Source: Arthrospira sp. PCC 9108
GTDB taxonomy: Bacteria; Cyanobacteriota; Cyanobacteriia; Cyanobacteriales; Microcoleaceae
NCBI GenBank assembly: GCA_016745315.1
Contig: CP066886.1
Coordinates: 5,890,501 to 5,954,500 of the forward strand
Length of the DNA stretch: 64,000 nucleotides
Direction: 5' to 3'
Shown: piece by piece, positions 36,393 through 46,485 of the stretch
Layout: every line of letters begins with the position of its first letter
How positions within the stretch are numbered: position 1 is the first letter of the stretch
Translations under genes and position numbers: made by a program
The notes under the pieces: model-generated
What the model was told of the DNA's origin: nothing
Seen by the model: the letters and a program-made list of their open reading frames with translations, nothing else
The model's database searches: none

Positions 36393-36761
36393 ATTCCTGA
36401 GCAACTACACCTGACCGTTAGCCTCAGAGGGACTCGCGACGTTAAAGATAACTATCAAATATTTCGTCTGACCGGATTACTCGATGCCTTCTCAGAAGGT
36501 ACGTTTCGGAAAATTATGTCTAAGTGTATCGATAATGGACCAAAACACATTGTGTTGGATCTTTCCCAGATAGACTTTGTAGACAGTTCCGGTTTGGGCG
36601 CTTTGGTACAACTCGTCAAGAAGGCTCAGACTAACGGAGGAACTTTACAAATTGTTTCTAATCCTCGCGTCACCCAAACCGTGAAACTGGTTCGTTTAGA
36701 AAAGTTTCTATCTCTACAGCAAACCGTTGAGGATGCTGTGGCGGCGGTCCCAAAAAGTTGA
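36393..36761 (+). CDS. STAS-domain anti-sigma-factor antagonist, possible ATT start
   Basis: The conserved frame begins before the first ATG (36516). It reads PEQLHLTVSLRGTRDVKDNYQ.., then FRLTGLLDAFSE, and has the STAS phospho-Ser motif VDSSGLGALVQL. Starting at 36516 would remove the first strands of the fold. Upstream there is no ATG, GTG or TTG in frame before the TAG at 36381. An ATT at 36393 sits 5 nt after a strong AGGAGG and would give a 122-aa protein of normal length, so I propose ATT; CTG 36411 is the alternative. STAS antagonists bind anti-sigma factors or switch kinases; the partner is not visible here. Confidence 0.75.
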   Translation: MPEQLHLTVSLRGTRDVKDNYQIFRLTGLLDAFSEGTFRKIMSKCIDNGPKHIVLDLSQIDFVDSSGLGALVQLVKKAQTNGGTLQIVSNPRVTQTVKLVRLEKFLSLQQTVEDAVAAVPKS

Positions 36762-36864
36762 GTGATTGCTAGGAGTCTACCTATTTCCAGTAGACCGATA
36801 GGGTGTTTCCTGTCGGTCATGCTGTTTGTTGATTAAAAATTGCCTAATCTTCGAGGGTTTTTTA

Positions 36865-37803
36865 ATGAGACCTCCTTCATCTCCCCATCGCAAATCTGGC
36901 CCGAACCGAGGAAAGGTTAAGCCTTCTTCATCTCGATCGCATTCTCCTCGGGAAGATAAACCAGCTATCCATCCCCGTCGTCGCGATCGCCCTGTGGCTT
37001 CAGCAGAGACAGAACCGCCAGAGGAAGATCTAATTTATGGTCGCCACACAGTCTTAGCAGCCTTAGAAAACGGCCGATCGCTTAACCGAGTTTGGGTAAT
37101 TTCCCAATTGCGCTCAGATACCCGGTTCCAACCTCTATTACAAGAGGCGAAAGCCAAAGGCGCTATTGTAGACGGAGCCAGCTATCAGCGCCTAGACCAA
37201 ATTACCAGAGGCGCTAGCCATCAGGGAATTGTCGCACAGGTTACACCTTATAAATATTGGGATTTAACCACCCTAATCACCCAGGCTAAATCTGCCAATA
37301 GCCAACCAGTCCTAGTCGCCGTTGATGGTATCACTGACCCCCACAACTTAGGCGCGATCATTCGCACCGCTGAAGCGATCGGAGCCCAAGGCTTGATTCT
37401 CCCCCAGCGGCGGGCTGTTGGTATTAATGCTACAGTGATGAAAGTGGCGGCCGGAGCCCTAGAGACTTTCCCGGTAGCGCGGGTGATCAACCTTAACCGT
37501 ACTTTCACGGAACTTAAATCAGCCGGATTTTGGATTTATGGCACAGTAGCCGGGGAATATCAACCCCTGTATAAAGCTGATTTAAGCGGGGCGATCGTCC
37601 TAGTAGTAGGTAGTGAAGGGGAAGGGTTGAGTCATGCGATCGCCGAAAATTGCGATGTGCTACTTTCTATTCCCCTGTCAGGAGTAACCCCTAGCTTGAA
37701 TGTCTCAGTAGCCACTGGTATGGCACTTTATGAGATATTCCGCCAGCGTCAGAGTCAGAGTCAGAGTCAGAATCAGAATCAGAATCAGAATCAGCATCAA
37801 TAG
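36865..37803 (+). CDS. rlmB: SpoU/TrmH-family rRNA 2'-O-methyltransferase (RlmB-like)
   Basis: 312 aa from ATG 36865 (GAGGG lies about 10 nt upstream; the frame is open to 36826). A basic, disordered N-tail (~55 residues) is followed by the substrate-binding domain (IYGRHTVLAALENGRSLNRV) and the SPOUT catalytic domain: motif 1 LVAVDGITDPHNLGAIIRTA, motif 2 VLVVGSEGEGLS, motif 3 IPLSGVTPSLNVSVATGMAL. This fits RlmB, which methylates a conserved G in the 23S rRNA peptidyl-transferase loop. The C-terminus ends in a QSQSQS/NQNQNQ run encoded by hexanucleotide repeats. Confidence 0.85.
   Translation: MRPPSSPHRKSGPNRGKVKPSSSRSHSPREDKPAIHPRRRDRPVASAETEPPEEDLIYGRHTVLAALENGRSLNRVWVISQLRSDTRFQPLLQEAKAKGAIVDGASYQRLDQITRGASHQGIVAQVTPYKYWDLTTLITQAKSANSQPVLVAVDGITDPHNLGAIIRTAEAIGAQGLILPQRRAVGINATVMKVAAGALETFPVARVINLNRTFTELKSAGFWIYGTVAGEYQPLYKADLSGAIVLVVGSEGEGLSHAIAENCDVLLSIPLSGVTPSLNVSVATGMALYEIFRQRQSQSQSQNQNQNQNQHQ
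37750..37800 (+). repeat. Hexanucleotide microsatellite in the 3' end of rlmB
   Basis: About four copies of CAGAGT followed by about four of CAGAAT encode Gln-Ser and Gln-Asn repeats at the extreme C-terminus. Unit gain or loss keeps the frame. Confidence 0.8.
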
Positions 37804-37830
37804 CGATCGCTGCTGAAAATATGGAGTAAA

Positions 37831-38547
37831 TTATTCGGTAATTACAGGTTCTTGAACCAAAACCCCCAGATCCGCCGATTCCAATAGTTTACTCCAAGCC
37901 TCTGAGACTGCCGGATCAGCATTACCATGAGACCGCAACTGAGCCAAAGTTGACATAGCATCAAACCACAGTCCCGCCTTTAAATATAGATCCACCTTCT
38001 CTAGTGGACTGGTTTGGTTAATTTGACTGGCTAATGCTGGGTCGATTTCTGCCCACCGGATGCCACCTTCGACTATGATATCCTCCGAACGGTCATCAGG
38101 ATTACAAACGATGGAAAAGTACCACTTGTAATTATTGTTGGTTTTAATGTTCTGAGTGCTGTGTGATGGTATAGTCACACCGATAATTCCAGCTTTACCT
38201 CCGATTGTCAGGGTCTCTTCATAAATCACCGTGTCATTGGTGTTATCAATCAGCACAAACTCGGCTGTCTGGGTAGTTTCCATAGCAGGTAAGTAAAAAT
38301 ATAACCTAGGAGAGGCTTGAGCCGTTAACCCTATTGATCGAGAAGGTGCGATCGCCATCAAGGGAGTTCGATCAAATCTACAATTAGGGTTGCTACTCCT
38401 AGTCCCTCCTCCCACCAAGCGACCTGGTGGCTGATCACCATCAGTAGCTACCACAGATTCTATAAAAGGTGGTGTCATAGAAACCGTTAACACAGACACC
38501 GTACCCAGGATAACCCCTATCGGACCCGCAAAAAGTTTAAGTTTCAG
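37831..38547 (-). CDS. DUF928 secreted protein
   Basis: About 238 aa. The body matches DUF928, a cyanobacterial secreted family often near CHASE2 or CHAT proteins: GGGTRSSNPNC, TAQASPRLYFYLP, FVLIDNTNDTVIYEE, IKTNNNYKWYFSIVC, EGGIRWAEI. In-frame codons upstream of GTG 38499 encode a good signal peptide (KLKLFAGPIGVILGTVSVLTVS), so translation probably begins at CTG 38547; no ATG, GTG or TTG precedes it before a TAG. The CHASE2-GGDEF-EAL gene is divergent, 180 bp away, which fits the known association. Confidence 0.8.
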   Translation of the reverse strand: MKLKLFAGPIGVILGTVSVLTVSMTPPFIESVVATDGDQPPGRLVGGGTRSSNPNCRFDRTPLMAIAPSRSIGLTAQASPRLYFYLPAMETTQTAEFVLIDNTNDTVIYEETLTIGGKAGIIGVTIPSHSTQNIKTNNNYKWYFSIVCNPDDRSEDIIVEGGIRWAEIDPALASQINQTSPLEKVDLYLKAGLWFDAMSTLAQLRSHGNADPAVSEAWSKLLESADLGVLVQEPVITE

Positions 38548-38725
38548 AGTTATATCCCGATTATTCCCTGATTCCTAACATTATGATTATAGCAAGGTGG
38601 TTAACAGACAGTCATCAGTCAAATTACTGATATTCAACCATAGGAAGTTACAGATATTGAACGCCATACATAACCGAGTCCCCTAGATGTCCCACTATTT
38701 TGAGTACAAATAAAATTAGCTTATT

Positions 38726-41311
38726 ATGATTGCAAAACGTTTTAAGCATTTAAATAGTCAAATTAATCGCTGTTGGTGTCGGTGTGTTAAATACATTGCC
38801 AAGAAACTATCATCCATATTCACTGATTACAAACAACCAATAAATCCGCATGTCTTATCAGTAAAACAGCTAATTACTATCATCCTAGCCAGCCTATTAA
38901 CCACAGGGTTAATATCGGGGATTAGGTCTTGGGGAATTTTACAACCTTTAGAATTAGAATCCTTTGATAGAATGATGCGCTTAAATAGTCATAATATTCC
39001 TGACCCTCGCCTACTAATTGTAGAGATTACAGAAGCAGATATTCAAGCTAACCAAAAGTGGCCGTTTTCTGATGAAATCTTAGCCCAAGCCTTAGCGAAA
39101 CTGCAAGAATATCAACCTAGAGTCATTGGCTTTGATATTTATAGAGATGTTCCGCAACCTCCTGGAAATTTACAAATTGTTGAACAATTCCAAGCCGATA
39201 ATATTATTGCCATTAAACAAATCGGAATAGTTGATCCACCGCCATCTATATCAGCCAATCAAGTAGGCTTTAACGATTTAGTAGCCGATTTAGATAATAC
39301 TATTCGCCGTAACTTAATGTATGTTCGATATGATGGTCAAGAACTTTATTCTTTTGGCGTAAAAGTTAGCCACAAATATTTGGAATCTCTCAAAAATCGC
39401 CCCATTATTCTTGAAGCACAACCCGGCTTGCTACAAATAGATAAAACTATATTTCCGACACTAGAATATAATTCCGGTGGCTATCAACTACCCCCATCGG
39501 AAGTTGGGGGTAGACAAATATTGATTAATTATCACACCAAAACCATAGCTAAAACTATCACGATGACCGAGTTATTAGAATGAGAATTTGACCCAGATTT
39601 GGTCAGAGATAAAGTCGTATTAATCGGGACAACAGCCGCCAGTTTAAGAGACTTACATCCTACCCCTTTTAGTCCTGGTCAAACCACTAATCATTTAATG
39701 CCCGGAGTAATGATTCATGCTAACATGATTAGCCAAATTCTTAAAGTAATTTTAGCGGGAGAATCTTTATTTTGGTTTTGGCCCATGTGGGGGGAGGTTT
39801 TATGGTTGTGGCTTGGGTCATTTTTTGGGGGGATTTTCGTAGTTAAATTTCATCGCCCCCTGTCGTTGGGATTACTAATTAGTATCAGCACGATCGCCCT
39901 TTGGAGTATCTGTTTTGTGCTATTTGGTCAAAAGGGATGGATTCCCCTAATTCCCCCAGCTTTAGGCTTATTATTTACTGGTGCCATTGTCTTAGCTTAT
40001 AAAGTTCTTTATGGTTTATCCTATGATGTTCTTACCGATTTACCAACCCGCAACCTACTCCATCAAAAAATTCAGCGCCTTAGTAATCAGTCTAAATATA
40101 CCCAAATCGCCCTGTTTTTTTTAGATTTATATCGCTTTCGTCTCATCAATGAAGGTTTTGGTCATGCTATCGGTGATCAACTGCTAATTTCTACTACTAA
40201 ACGCCTCAAAAAGTGTTTACATTCTCAGGTTATTTTAGCGCGAGTGTGCGGGGATGAATTTGCGGTAATGATGCCGAATATCCAGAATATTGACCAGGCG
40301 ATCGCCATGGCAAATCAACTGAAAAAAGCTCTCGCCGCGCCCTTTTATCTCAACGGTCAACAGGTATATACCACCATCAGTATTGGCATTGCATATAGTA
40401 ACCAAAACCCCCATTTAGTTGCCCATGATTTATTGAGAGATGCCCATACAGCCATGTATCGCGCCAAGGCTTTAGGAAACAATCGTTATCAGGTGTATAT
40501 CTCCACCATGAAATCTCAGGCTTTACAGCAGTTACAACTAGAAGCAGACCTCAGAGAAGCCATTAAAAATCAAGAATTTCAACTGTATTATCAGCCGATT
40601 ATTGATTTAAAAACTAATCAGATAGCTGGTTTTGAAGCCTTAGTGCGTTGGATATCTCCCCAGCGGGGGTTTGTGTCTCCTGGGGAATTTATCCCAGTTT
40701 CTGAGGAGAGTGGTTTAATTATCCCCTTGGGGGAGTGGATTTTATTAGAAGGCTGTCGTCAGTTGGCGATCTGGCATCAAAAATATTGCCAAAATCCCCC
40801 TTTTATGTTAAGCATCAATCTATCAACCCGTCAATTTTCCCAAGTTAACTTAATTGAATGTGTTGATCAGATTTTGACTGAGACTGGCGTTGACCGTAAT
40901 TGCATTAAATTAGAAATTACCGAAAGTGCAATTATGGATGATGTCGATGAGGCGATCGCACTCTTAGAACAATTAAAATCTCTAGGTATTAAACTGAGTA
41001 TGGATGATTTCGGCACTGGTTATTCATCCCTCAGCTATTTGCATCGGTTTCCCATAGATACTCTCAAAGTTGATCAGTCTTTTGTGCGTCGTATGGATGA
41101 CAGCCAGCAAAATACAGAAATTGTTAAAACTATTATTATGTTAGGGCATAACTTAAATATGGATATTGTCGCGGAAGGCATAGAAGCCGAAGGTAATGTC
41201 CAGACTTTGAAAAACCTAAATTGCGAATACGGACAAGGGTATTTTTTCTCCAAACCTTTGCCGGTCACAGCCTTGGAAGACCTGTTAAATAGGACGCTGT
41301 ATCAATCATGA
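38726..41311 (+). pseudogene. CHASE2-GGDEF-EAL cyclic-di-GMP protein with in-frame TGA
   Basis: One frame from ATG 38726 to 41311, interrupted only by TGA at 39581-39583. The first part (285 aa) is an N-terminal membrane helix plus most of the extracytoplasmic CHASE2 sensor (ESFDRMMRL, RLLIVEITEADI). After the TGA come the end of CHASE2 (VVLIGTTAASLRDLHPTPF), three membrane helices, a GGDEF domain (active site reads CGDEF) and an EAL domain (GFEALVRW, metal ligands in KLEITESAI and MDDFGTGYSSL, VAEGIEAEG). The TGA probably replaces a Gly codon. EAL looks catalytically intact; the degenerate GGDEF may be regulatory. If TGA is real and not read through, the sensor is lost, but an internal start could still yield the cytoplasmic part. 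Confidence 0.85.
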
Positions 41312-41394
41312 AACGAAAACAGGTAATGGTGCTATCGTTGCATTATCCGGAACCGGAAAAATGTCGCGTAAATGTATCAGTAGAGAACTTAGTT

Positions 41395-41594
41395 GACACT
41401 CCCCTCCCTGTCTAAAGGGGAGGGGATTCTTGATTCATAGACCCAACTGGCTTTGACAGGATTGCAAAAGCCAGAGTAATGGTCGAATCTCAGTCGCACG
41501 TTTGCTACGCAACGTTTCACGAACGGGTCTACGACCCTTCGCGCTTGCCCTAGCGTACACAAGGCTGACTTCAGGATGTTGATCGCAGCATTCC
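41395..41594 (-). mobile_element. IS605-type remnant: right end and tnpB 3' tail
   Basis: A right-end hairpin at 41401-41425 (CCCCTCCC/GGGAGGGG) is preceded by TTGACACT exactly as at 949. The minus strand then reads the last part of a tnpB (NAAINILKSALCTLGQ.., FCNPVKASWVYESRIPS). Everything 5' of the third RuvC motif is missing; the break is at 41594 next to unrelated sequence. Confidence 0.8.
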
Positions 41595-41792
41595 AAATTA
41601 GTCACCACCCGCCGAAAATCCCAGAGTCCCATATGCGGCACGGTTGCTCAGGAAGCCTTGAGCCGAAATCGCTTTGTGGAAATGGCGCTCGGACAAAAAC
41701 TAGCGGGTTCCGGTCGTTTGTTGGACAATACCCAAGTGGCGATCGCCCATCCTGACACTTTTCTAGGACAACTGGAATTGTCAAACGGGTAG
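41595..41792 (+). pseudogene. C-terminal gene fragment of unknown family
   Basis: Starting right at the IS605 breakpoint, a frame reads TVAQEALSRNRFVEMALGQK.., LAGSGRLLDNTQVAIAHPD.. and ends at TAG 41790-41792. It is coding-like and contains a HIP1-type site, but has no start. It is probably the tail of a host gene cut by the element. Family not recognised. Confidence 0.4.
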
Positions 41793-41810
41793 GCAATGCC
41801 CACCCTCCTA

Positions 41811-42428
41811 CTACGACTTACCCCAAACTCTACCTAAATCTAATACAAAACCAGGTAACAGGTTCTCTCCGGATAACTCAGTTGGATTGGATAGCATTTC
41901 TACGTCCGAATCGGCTCGATAAACTTCTACTATTCGACGTTGCGGGTCGATTAACCACCCCAATTTTGCGCCATTTTCTAGATACTCTTGCATTTTTTCT
42001 GGCAGCGATTTTAGAGTATCCGAATCAGAACGTAACTCTACGACAAAATCCGGACAAATCTCTGGAAAAGTTTTCTTTTGTTCCTGGCTTAGTGCATCCC
42101 AACGGTCTTGACTCACCCAACAGGCATCGGGAGAACGATTTGCCCCATTGGGTAAAATAAACCCCGTGTTACAGTCGAATGCTTTCCCTTGTTGATAATT
42201 TTCGTACCAACAATACAATTGCCCAATGATACTAAAATTACGTTCTCCGGTTTCCCAACCCGTTGGTGGATTCACAATTAACTCTCCTGTGGCGGTTCTC
42301 TCCAGTTGTAATTCTCGATTACTGGCGGCTAGGGCGGCAAATTGTTCTTGGGTGACGTGAAGTTTCAGGGTTTTGGGGTATGCCAGCAATAGGGTATCGG
42401 TTTCCGATGTTTGAGGGGTCTGTACCAT
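41811..42428 (-). CDS. Uma2-family (DUF820) PD-(D/E)XK nuclease-like protein
   Basis: 205 aa, typical of the Uma2 proteins that are strongly expanded in cyanobacteria. Motifs: LHVTQEQFAALAASNRELQLE, ANRSPDACWV (Asp of the nuclease core), ICPDFVVELRSDSD (Glu/Asp core; ExxS in place of ExK) and YLENGAKLGWLIDPQRRIVEVY. The in vivo role is unknown; a nuclease fold is predicted. It lies between two patches of debris in an accessory region. Confidence 0.88.
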   Translation of the reverse strand: MVQTPQTSETDTLLLAYPKTLKLHVTQEQFAALAASNRELQLERTATGELIVNPPTGWETGERNFSIIGQLYCWYENYQQGKAFDCNTGFILPNGANRSPDACWVSQDRWDALSQEQKKTFPEICPDFVVELRSDSDTLKSLPEKMQEYLENGAKLGWLIDPQRRIVEVYRADSDVEMLSNPTELSGENLLPGFVLDLGRVWGKS

Positions 42429-42480
42429 TTTGACTTCTCCGATGTAGAGATAGGCTAGTTAAATTTTAGGCGATCGCCCC

Positions 42481-43887
42481 CACTCCCTCTACCGACATCA
42501 GCCGCGATCGCCTCTAACCCAAGCAACACCGGCTTCAACCCCGTGGTTTCCGGTGCGGGGGCTCGAACTCTTTGCCGGTCATCTACGACCGGCGAACTGG
42601 ATTCTACAGGTCAAGCTGGTGATATCACTATCAATACTAATCAATTAACTATTTCCGGTGATGGGGCGACTATTTTCAGTGCTACACAAGGTAGCGGTCA
42701 AGCGGGGGATATTAGCATTCAAACCCGACAACTACAAGTTAATAATGGCGCTCAAATAGTTGCCACTACTCTCGGTGACGGACTAGGCGGAAATATTGAC
42801 GTTTTGGCGCTCGTCTATCCAGTTAGTCGGAACTTCCCCCACTAGGGAAAATCCCAGCGGCTTATTTACTTCTACCGGAACCCCAGACCGGTTTGGTCAA
42901 GGAAGCGCACCCGCCGGAAATATCCAAGTAAGAACTGGACAATTACAAATTTTAGACGGCGCTCGCATTTCGGCATCTAGTCAAAATCAAGGGTTAGGAG
43001 GAAGCCTGAATATTATGGCTTCCCAAGGGGTAGAATTTACCGGAACTTCACCGGATGGCTTTTTCCGTAGTGGCTTATTTGCGGAAAGTCGCAGTGAAGG
43101 AGAAGGGGGAAATATTCACCTCAGCGCCCCGAATTTGCGACTTGACAATGGCGCGACTATTACCACTGAAACAGCATCTAATAATGGGGGTAATATCAGT
43201 TTGGCGATCGCCGATACCATCACCCTGCGCCGCCAAAGTACCATATCAGCAACAGCAGGTATAAATAGCGGTCAAGGTGATGGCGGGAACATCGATATCA
43301 TCACCAAATATCTGTTTGCTATCCCCCTGGAAAATAGCGATATAACCGCCAATGCTTTTTTGGGGACAGGGGGTAATATTACCATCACAGCTAGGGGAAT
43401 TTTTGGCATTGAGTTCCGCCGCGAATTAACCCCCCTGAGTGATATTACAGTTAGTTCCGCCTTTCGAGTTGATGGGGTAGTCACAATTAATAATCCTGAT
43501 ACTGACCCCACCCAAGCACTGTTTGAACTACCCACCGGACCTATTGATGCGTCTCGGTTAGTCACTCTTAGTTGTTTACCAGGGTCCCAAAATAATCAAT
43601 TTATTGTCACCGGACGCGGCGGTTTACCACCCAACCCCACCACCATACACACCGGAGAAAGTCCCCTCGAAGATTTGGGTAGCATAACTTTAGAATCACC
43701 AAATCTACAAGGTAGTGCTACAATTTACCAAGATTTTAGTACAGCAGGCAATTCCATCTTAGTTGAGGCTCAAGGGTTAGTGATGTATTCTGATGGTCGC
43801 GTTAGTTTAATTGCGCGTAGTCCTCATGCTTCCTCGTCTTCTATTCCCTGGCTAAACCCTCAATGCCGTCCTACTGTAATTCCCTAA
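42481..43887 (+). pseudogene. Haemagglutinin-like (two-partner-secretion) beta-helix protein, N-terminus lost and frameshifted
   Basis: Repeats of the filamentous-haemagglutinin type run through both frames: GQAGDITINTNQLTISGDGA, GQAGDISIQTRQLQVNNGAQ, then LGGNIDVLA. A 1-nt loss near 42805 moves the sense to the second frame (RSSIQLVGTSPTRENPSGLF..), which continues to a normal C-terminus (SLIARSPHASSSSIPWLNP). The secretion domain (TPS) and signal peptide are absent; the 5' end merges into the promoter side of the Uma2 gene. No TpsB transporter is nearby. Such genes usually precede CHAT-TPR genes in cyanobacteria, as here. Confidence 0.7.
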
Positions 43888-43905
43888 TTGTGTTGTGCCA
43901 ATTCT

Positions 43906-46485
43906 ATGAAATATCCTAGGCGTTTGACTTTTACCCTATTGATTTTATTGGGTTTATTGATTAGCCTGCTGTTAGCAGATACCATCTCGAAACCAGGTTT
44001 AACCCAAATTGTCGCCCCAAAACAGACTCCCATAATTAGCCAAGCCTCCGAGGGGTTACAGGAGGAACAACGGGGACGCGATCGCTATCAACAGGGGGAT
44101 TTTCAACAGGCGATCGCTATTTGGGAGTCCGTCGCGCAAACCTACCACAACCAAGGATATTTCATAGCCCAAGCACGGGTTCTTAGTAACCTATCTCTGG
44201 CTTATCAACACCTGGGAAAATGGCAACCAGCCACAGAAGCGATCGCCCGCAGTATCGCTTTATTAGAGAATGCTGGACCCCCTGGCTTATCTGTTCTCGC
44301 CCAGGCTATGAATACCCAAGGTCAATTATATCTGGCTATGGGAAAGCCTGAAGCCGCCTTTAGCTCCTGGGAAACCGCCGAAAAGTTATATAATCGCGAT
44401 CGGCAGCAAATGGGAGTTTTTAAAGCGAGAATAAATCAAGCCACCGCCCTACAGCAACTGGGATTATATCGCCGCGCTTCTTTACTGTTAGCCGATATCA
44501 GCAACAATCTTCAGCACCAAGAAAACTCCCGCGAAAAAGCGATCGTCCTCATTCGACTCGGCAACCTACTTAGTACCCTCAGCCGTTTTAATGAAGCCCA
44601 AATTATCTTACAACAGGGTTTAACTATAGCTACAAACTTAGACTTAAACTCCGAAAAAATTACCGCCCTAATTGGCTTGGGGAATGTCGCCAAAAACCAT
44701 CAAGATTATACCACAGCTTTAGACTATTATCAACAAGCCTTAACTAGATCTCCTTCTCCTCAACAGCAGGTAGCTATAGAACTTTCCCAATTAAGTTTAT
44801 TGGCTGAGACTCAGGACTGGCAAGCCTTTAGTCAACTATTAGCAACCACAAAATCTCACCTAGATCAGTTACCATCAAACCACACAACTATCTATTATCG
44901 TCTCAACTTAGGACAGCATTGGTCTACCTTTCAACAAGCCCAAAATCCTCAATCATCTTGGCAGAATATTCTCCAACTGTATAGCCAAGCAACTCAAGAG
45001 GCGATCGACCTAGGAGACCAACGAGCGCAAGCCTTTGGCTTAGGTTATATAGCCAGTATTTATGAACAAACCCAACAATGGGAAATTGCCCAAAATATTA
45101 CCCAAGATGCCTTAATCTTGAGTCAACAAATTAAAGCCCCAGATATTTCCTACTTATGGTTATGGCAATTAGGTCGCATTCAACAGGCACAAGGAAAACC
45201 AGAAAAAGCCATATCTTCCTACTTAGAAGCCGTCAACCTAATTGGTTCTCTAAGTCAAGATATCGCTTCCATTGGTCGAGAGTTTCAGTTTTCTTTTCAA
45301 AATAGTATTGAACCCGTGTATCGGGAATTAGTATCCTTACTATTAGAAACCACACCGCCGGGTCAGGTTGTCAGTCAGAATAACTTATCCCAAGCCATTA
45401 ATGTAATCGAGTCTTTAAAAGTTGCTGAATTGGATAACTTTTTTAAAGCCGATTGTGTCGATGTTGTCAGTAGAAAAATAGATGAAATAGACCCCACAGC
45501 AGCCGTCATATATCCAATCATCTTAAAAGATAATCTTCATGTAATTATCAGTAAACCTAATCATCCCCTAATTCATCATCAAACTAATGTCAGCAAAACC
45601 GAAGTAGACACAACTATCAAGCAACTGTCTCAAGGATTAGTTATTCGCAGCCGTCGAGATTTTTATGAACCCGCCCAAAAACTTTATAATTGGGTAATTC
45701 GACCCCTGGCTAATCAAATTAATCCCGAACAAGTGAAAACCCTAGTTTTTGTCCCTGATGGTTCCTTCCGTAATATCCCCATGGCGACCCTTTATGATGG
45801 CGAAAAATATCTCATAGAAACCTATAGCATTGCCATTACTCCTGGCTTAAAATTACTATCCGATAAATCCATCAAACAGCTAGATTTAAAAGTTCTAGCC
45901 GGGGGATTAACCGAAGAAAGAGATGGATTTAGTCCCCTGAGTTATGTAGCCGAAGAAATCGCCACAATTCAATCAGAAACAGCCAGCACAGTCCTACTTA
46001 ATCAAGATTTCACCAATCAATTAATCCGCCACAAATTAGAATTAACTAACTACCCCATAGTTCACTTTGCTACCCACGGTCAATTTAGTTCTCGCTTAGA
46101 TGACACATTTATTTTAGCTTGGGATAGTCGTATTAATATCCTAGAATTAGATAGTTTATTAACTGAAAAAACTCTCACAGGTCGTACACCCATAGAATTA
46201 CTAATTCTCAGCGCTTGTCAAACCGCCTCCGGTGATAATCGTGCCACTTTAGGGCTGGCTGGAATGGCAGTTAAAGCCGGTGCCCGCAGTACAGTTGGCA
46301 CTCTCTGGTCAGTGAATGACCAAGCCAGTAGTGAGTTAATGAGTGAATTCTACAGATTTTTAAATCAAAAGCAATTCAACAAGTCAGAAGCCCTCAGACA
46401 AGCGCAATTAAAGCTATTAAATAATTCCTTTTTCCGCCATCCATTTTATTGGAGTCCCTATATTTTGGTCGGTAATTGGTTATAA
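43906..46485 (+). CDS. CHAT-domain TPR protein (caspase-like protease family)
   Basis: 859 aa from ATG 43906 (MKYPRRLTFTLLILLG..); the frame is open to TTG 43888. One N-terminal membrane helix or signal (about 8-28) is followed by about eight tetratricopeptide repeats (about 55-460, for example YFIAQARVLSNLSLAYQHLG, AQIILQQGLTIATNLD) and a C-terminal CHAT domain (about 560-859). The caspase-type dyad is intact: His in VHFATHGQF (about 720) and Cys in LILSACQTASGD (about 770). CHAT proteins are proteases linked to cell death and defence. Here it follows a secreted haemagglutinin-like gene. Intron D lies 36 bp downstream. Confidence 0.85.
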   Translation: MKYPRRLTFTLLILLGLLISLLLADTISKPGLTQIVAPKQTPIISQASEGLQEEQRGRDRYQQGDFQQAIAIWESVAQTYHNQGYFIAQARVLSNLSLAYQHLGKWQPATEAIARSIALLENAGPPGLSVLAQAMNTQGQLYLAMGKPEAAFSSWETAEKLYNRDRQQMGVFKARINQATALQQLGLYRRASLLLADISNNLQHQENSREKAIVLIRLGNLLSTLSRFNEAQIILQQGLTIATNLDLNSEKITALIGLGNVAKNHQDYTTALDYYQQALTRSPSPQQQVAIELSQLSLLAETQDWQAFSQLLATTKSHLDQLPSNHTTIYYRLNLGQHWSTFQQAQNPQSSWQNILQLYSQATQEAIDLGDQRAQAFGLGYIASIYEQTQQWEIAQNITQDALILSQQIKAPDISYLWLWQLGRIQQAQGKPEKAISSYLEAVNLIGSLSQDIASIGREFQFSFQNSIEPVYRELVSLLLETTPPGQVVSQNNLSQAINVIESLKVAELDNFFKADCVDVVSRKIDEIDPTAAVIYPIILKDNLHVIISKPNHPLIHHQTNVSKTEVDTTIKQLSQGLVIRSRRDFYEPAQKLYNWVIRPLANQINPEQVKTLVFVPDGSFRNIPMATLYDGEKYLIETYSIAITPGLKLLSDKSIKQLDLKVLAGGLTEERDGFSPLSYVAEEIATIQSETASTVLLNQDFTNQLIRHKLELTNYPIVHFATHGQFSSRLDDTFILAWDSRINILELDSLLTEKTLTGRTPIELLILSACQTASGDNRATLGLAGMAVKAGARSTVGTLWSVNDQASSELMSEFYRFLNQKQFNKSEALRQAQLKLLNNSFFRHPFYWSPYILVGNWL

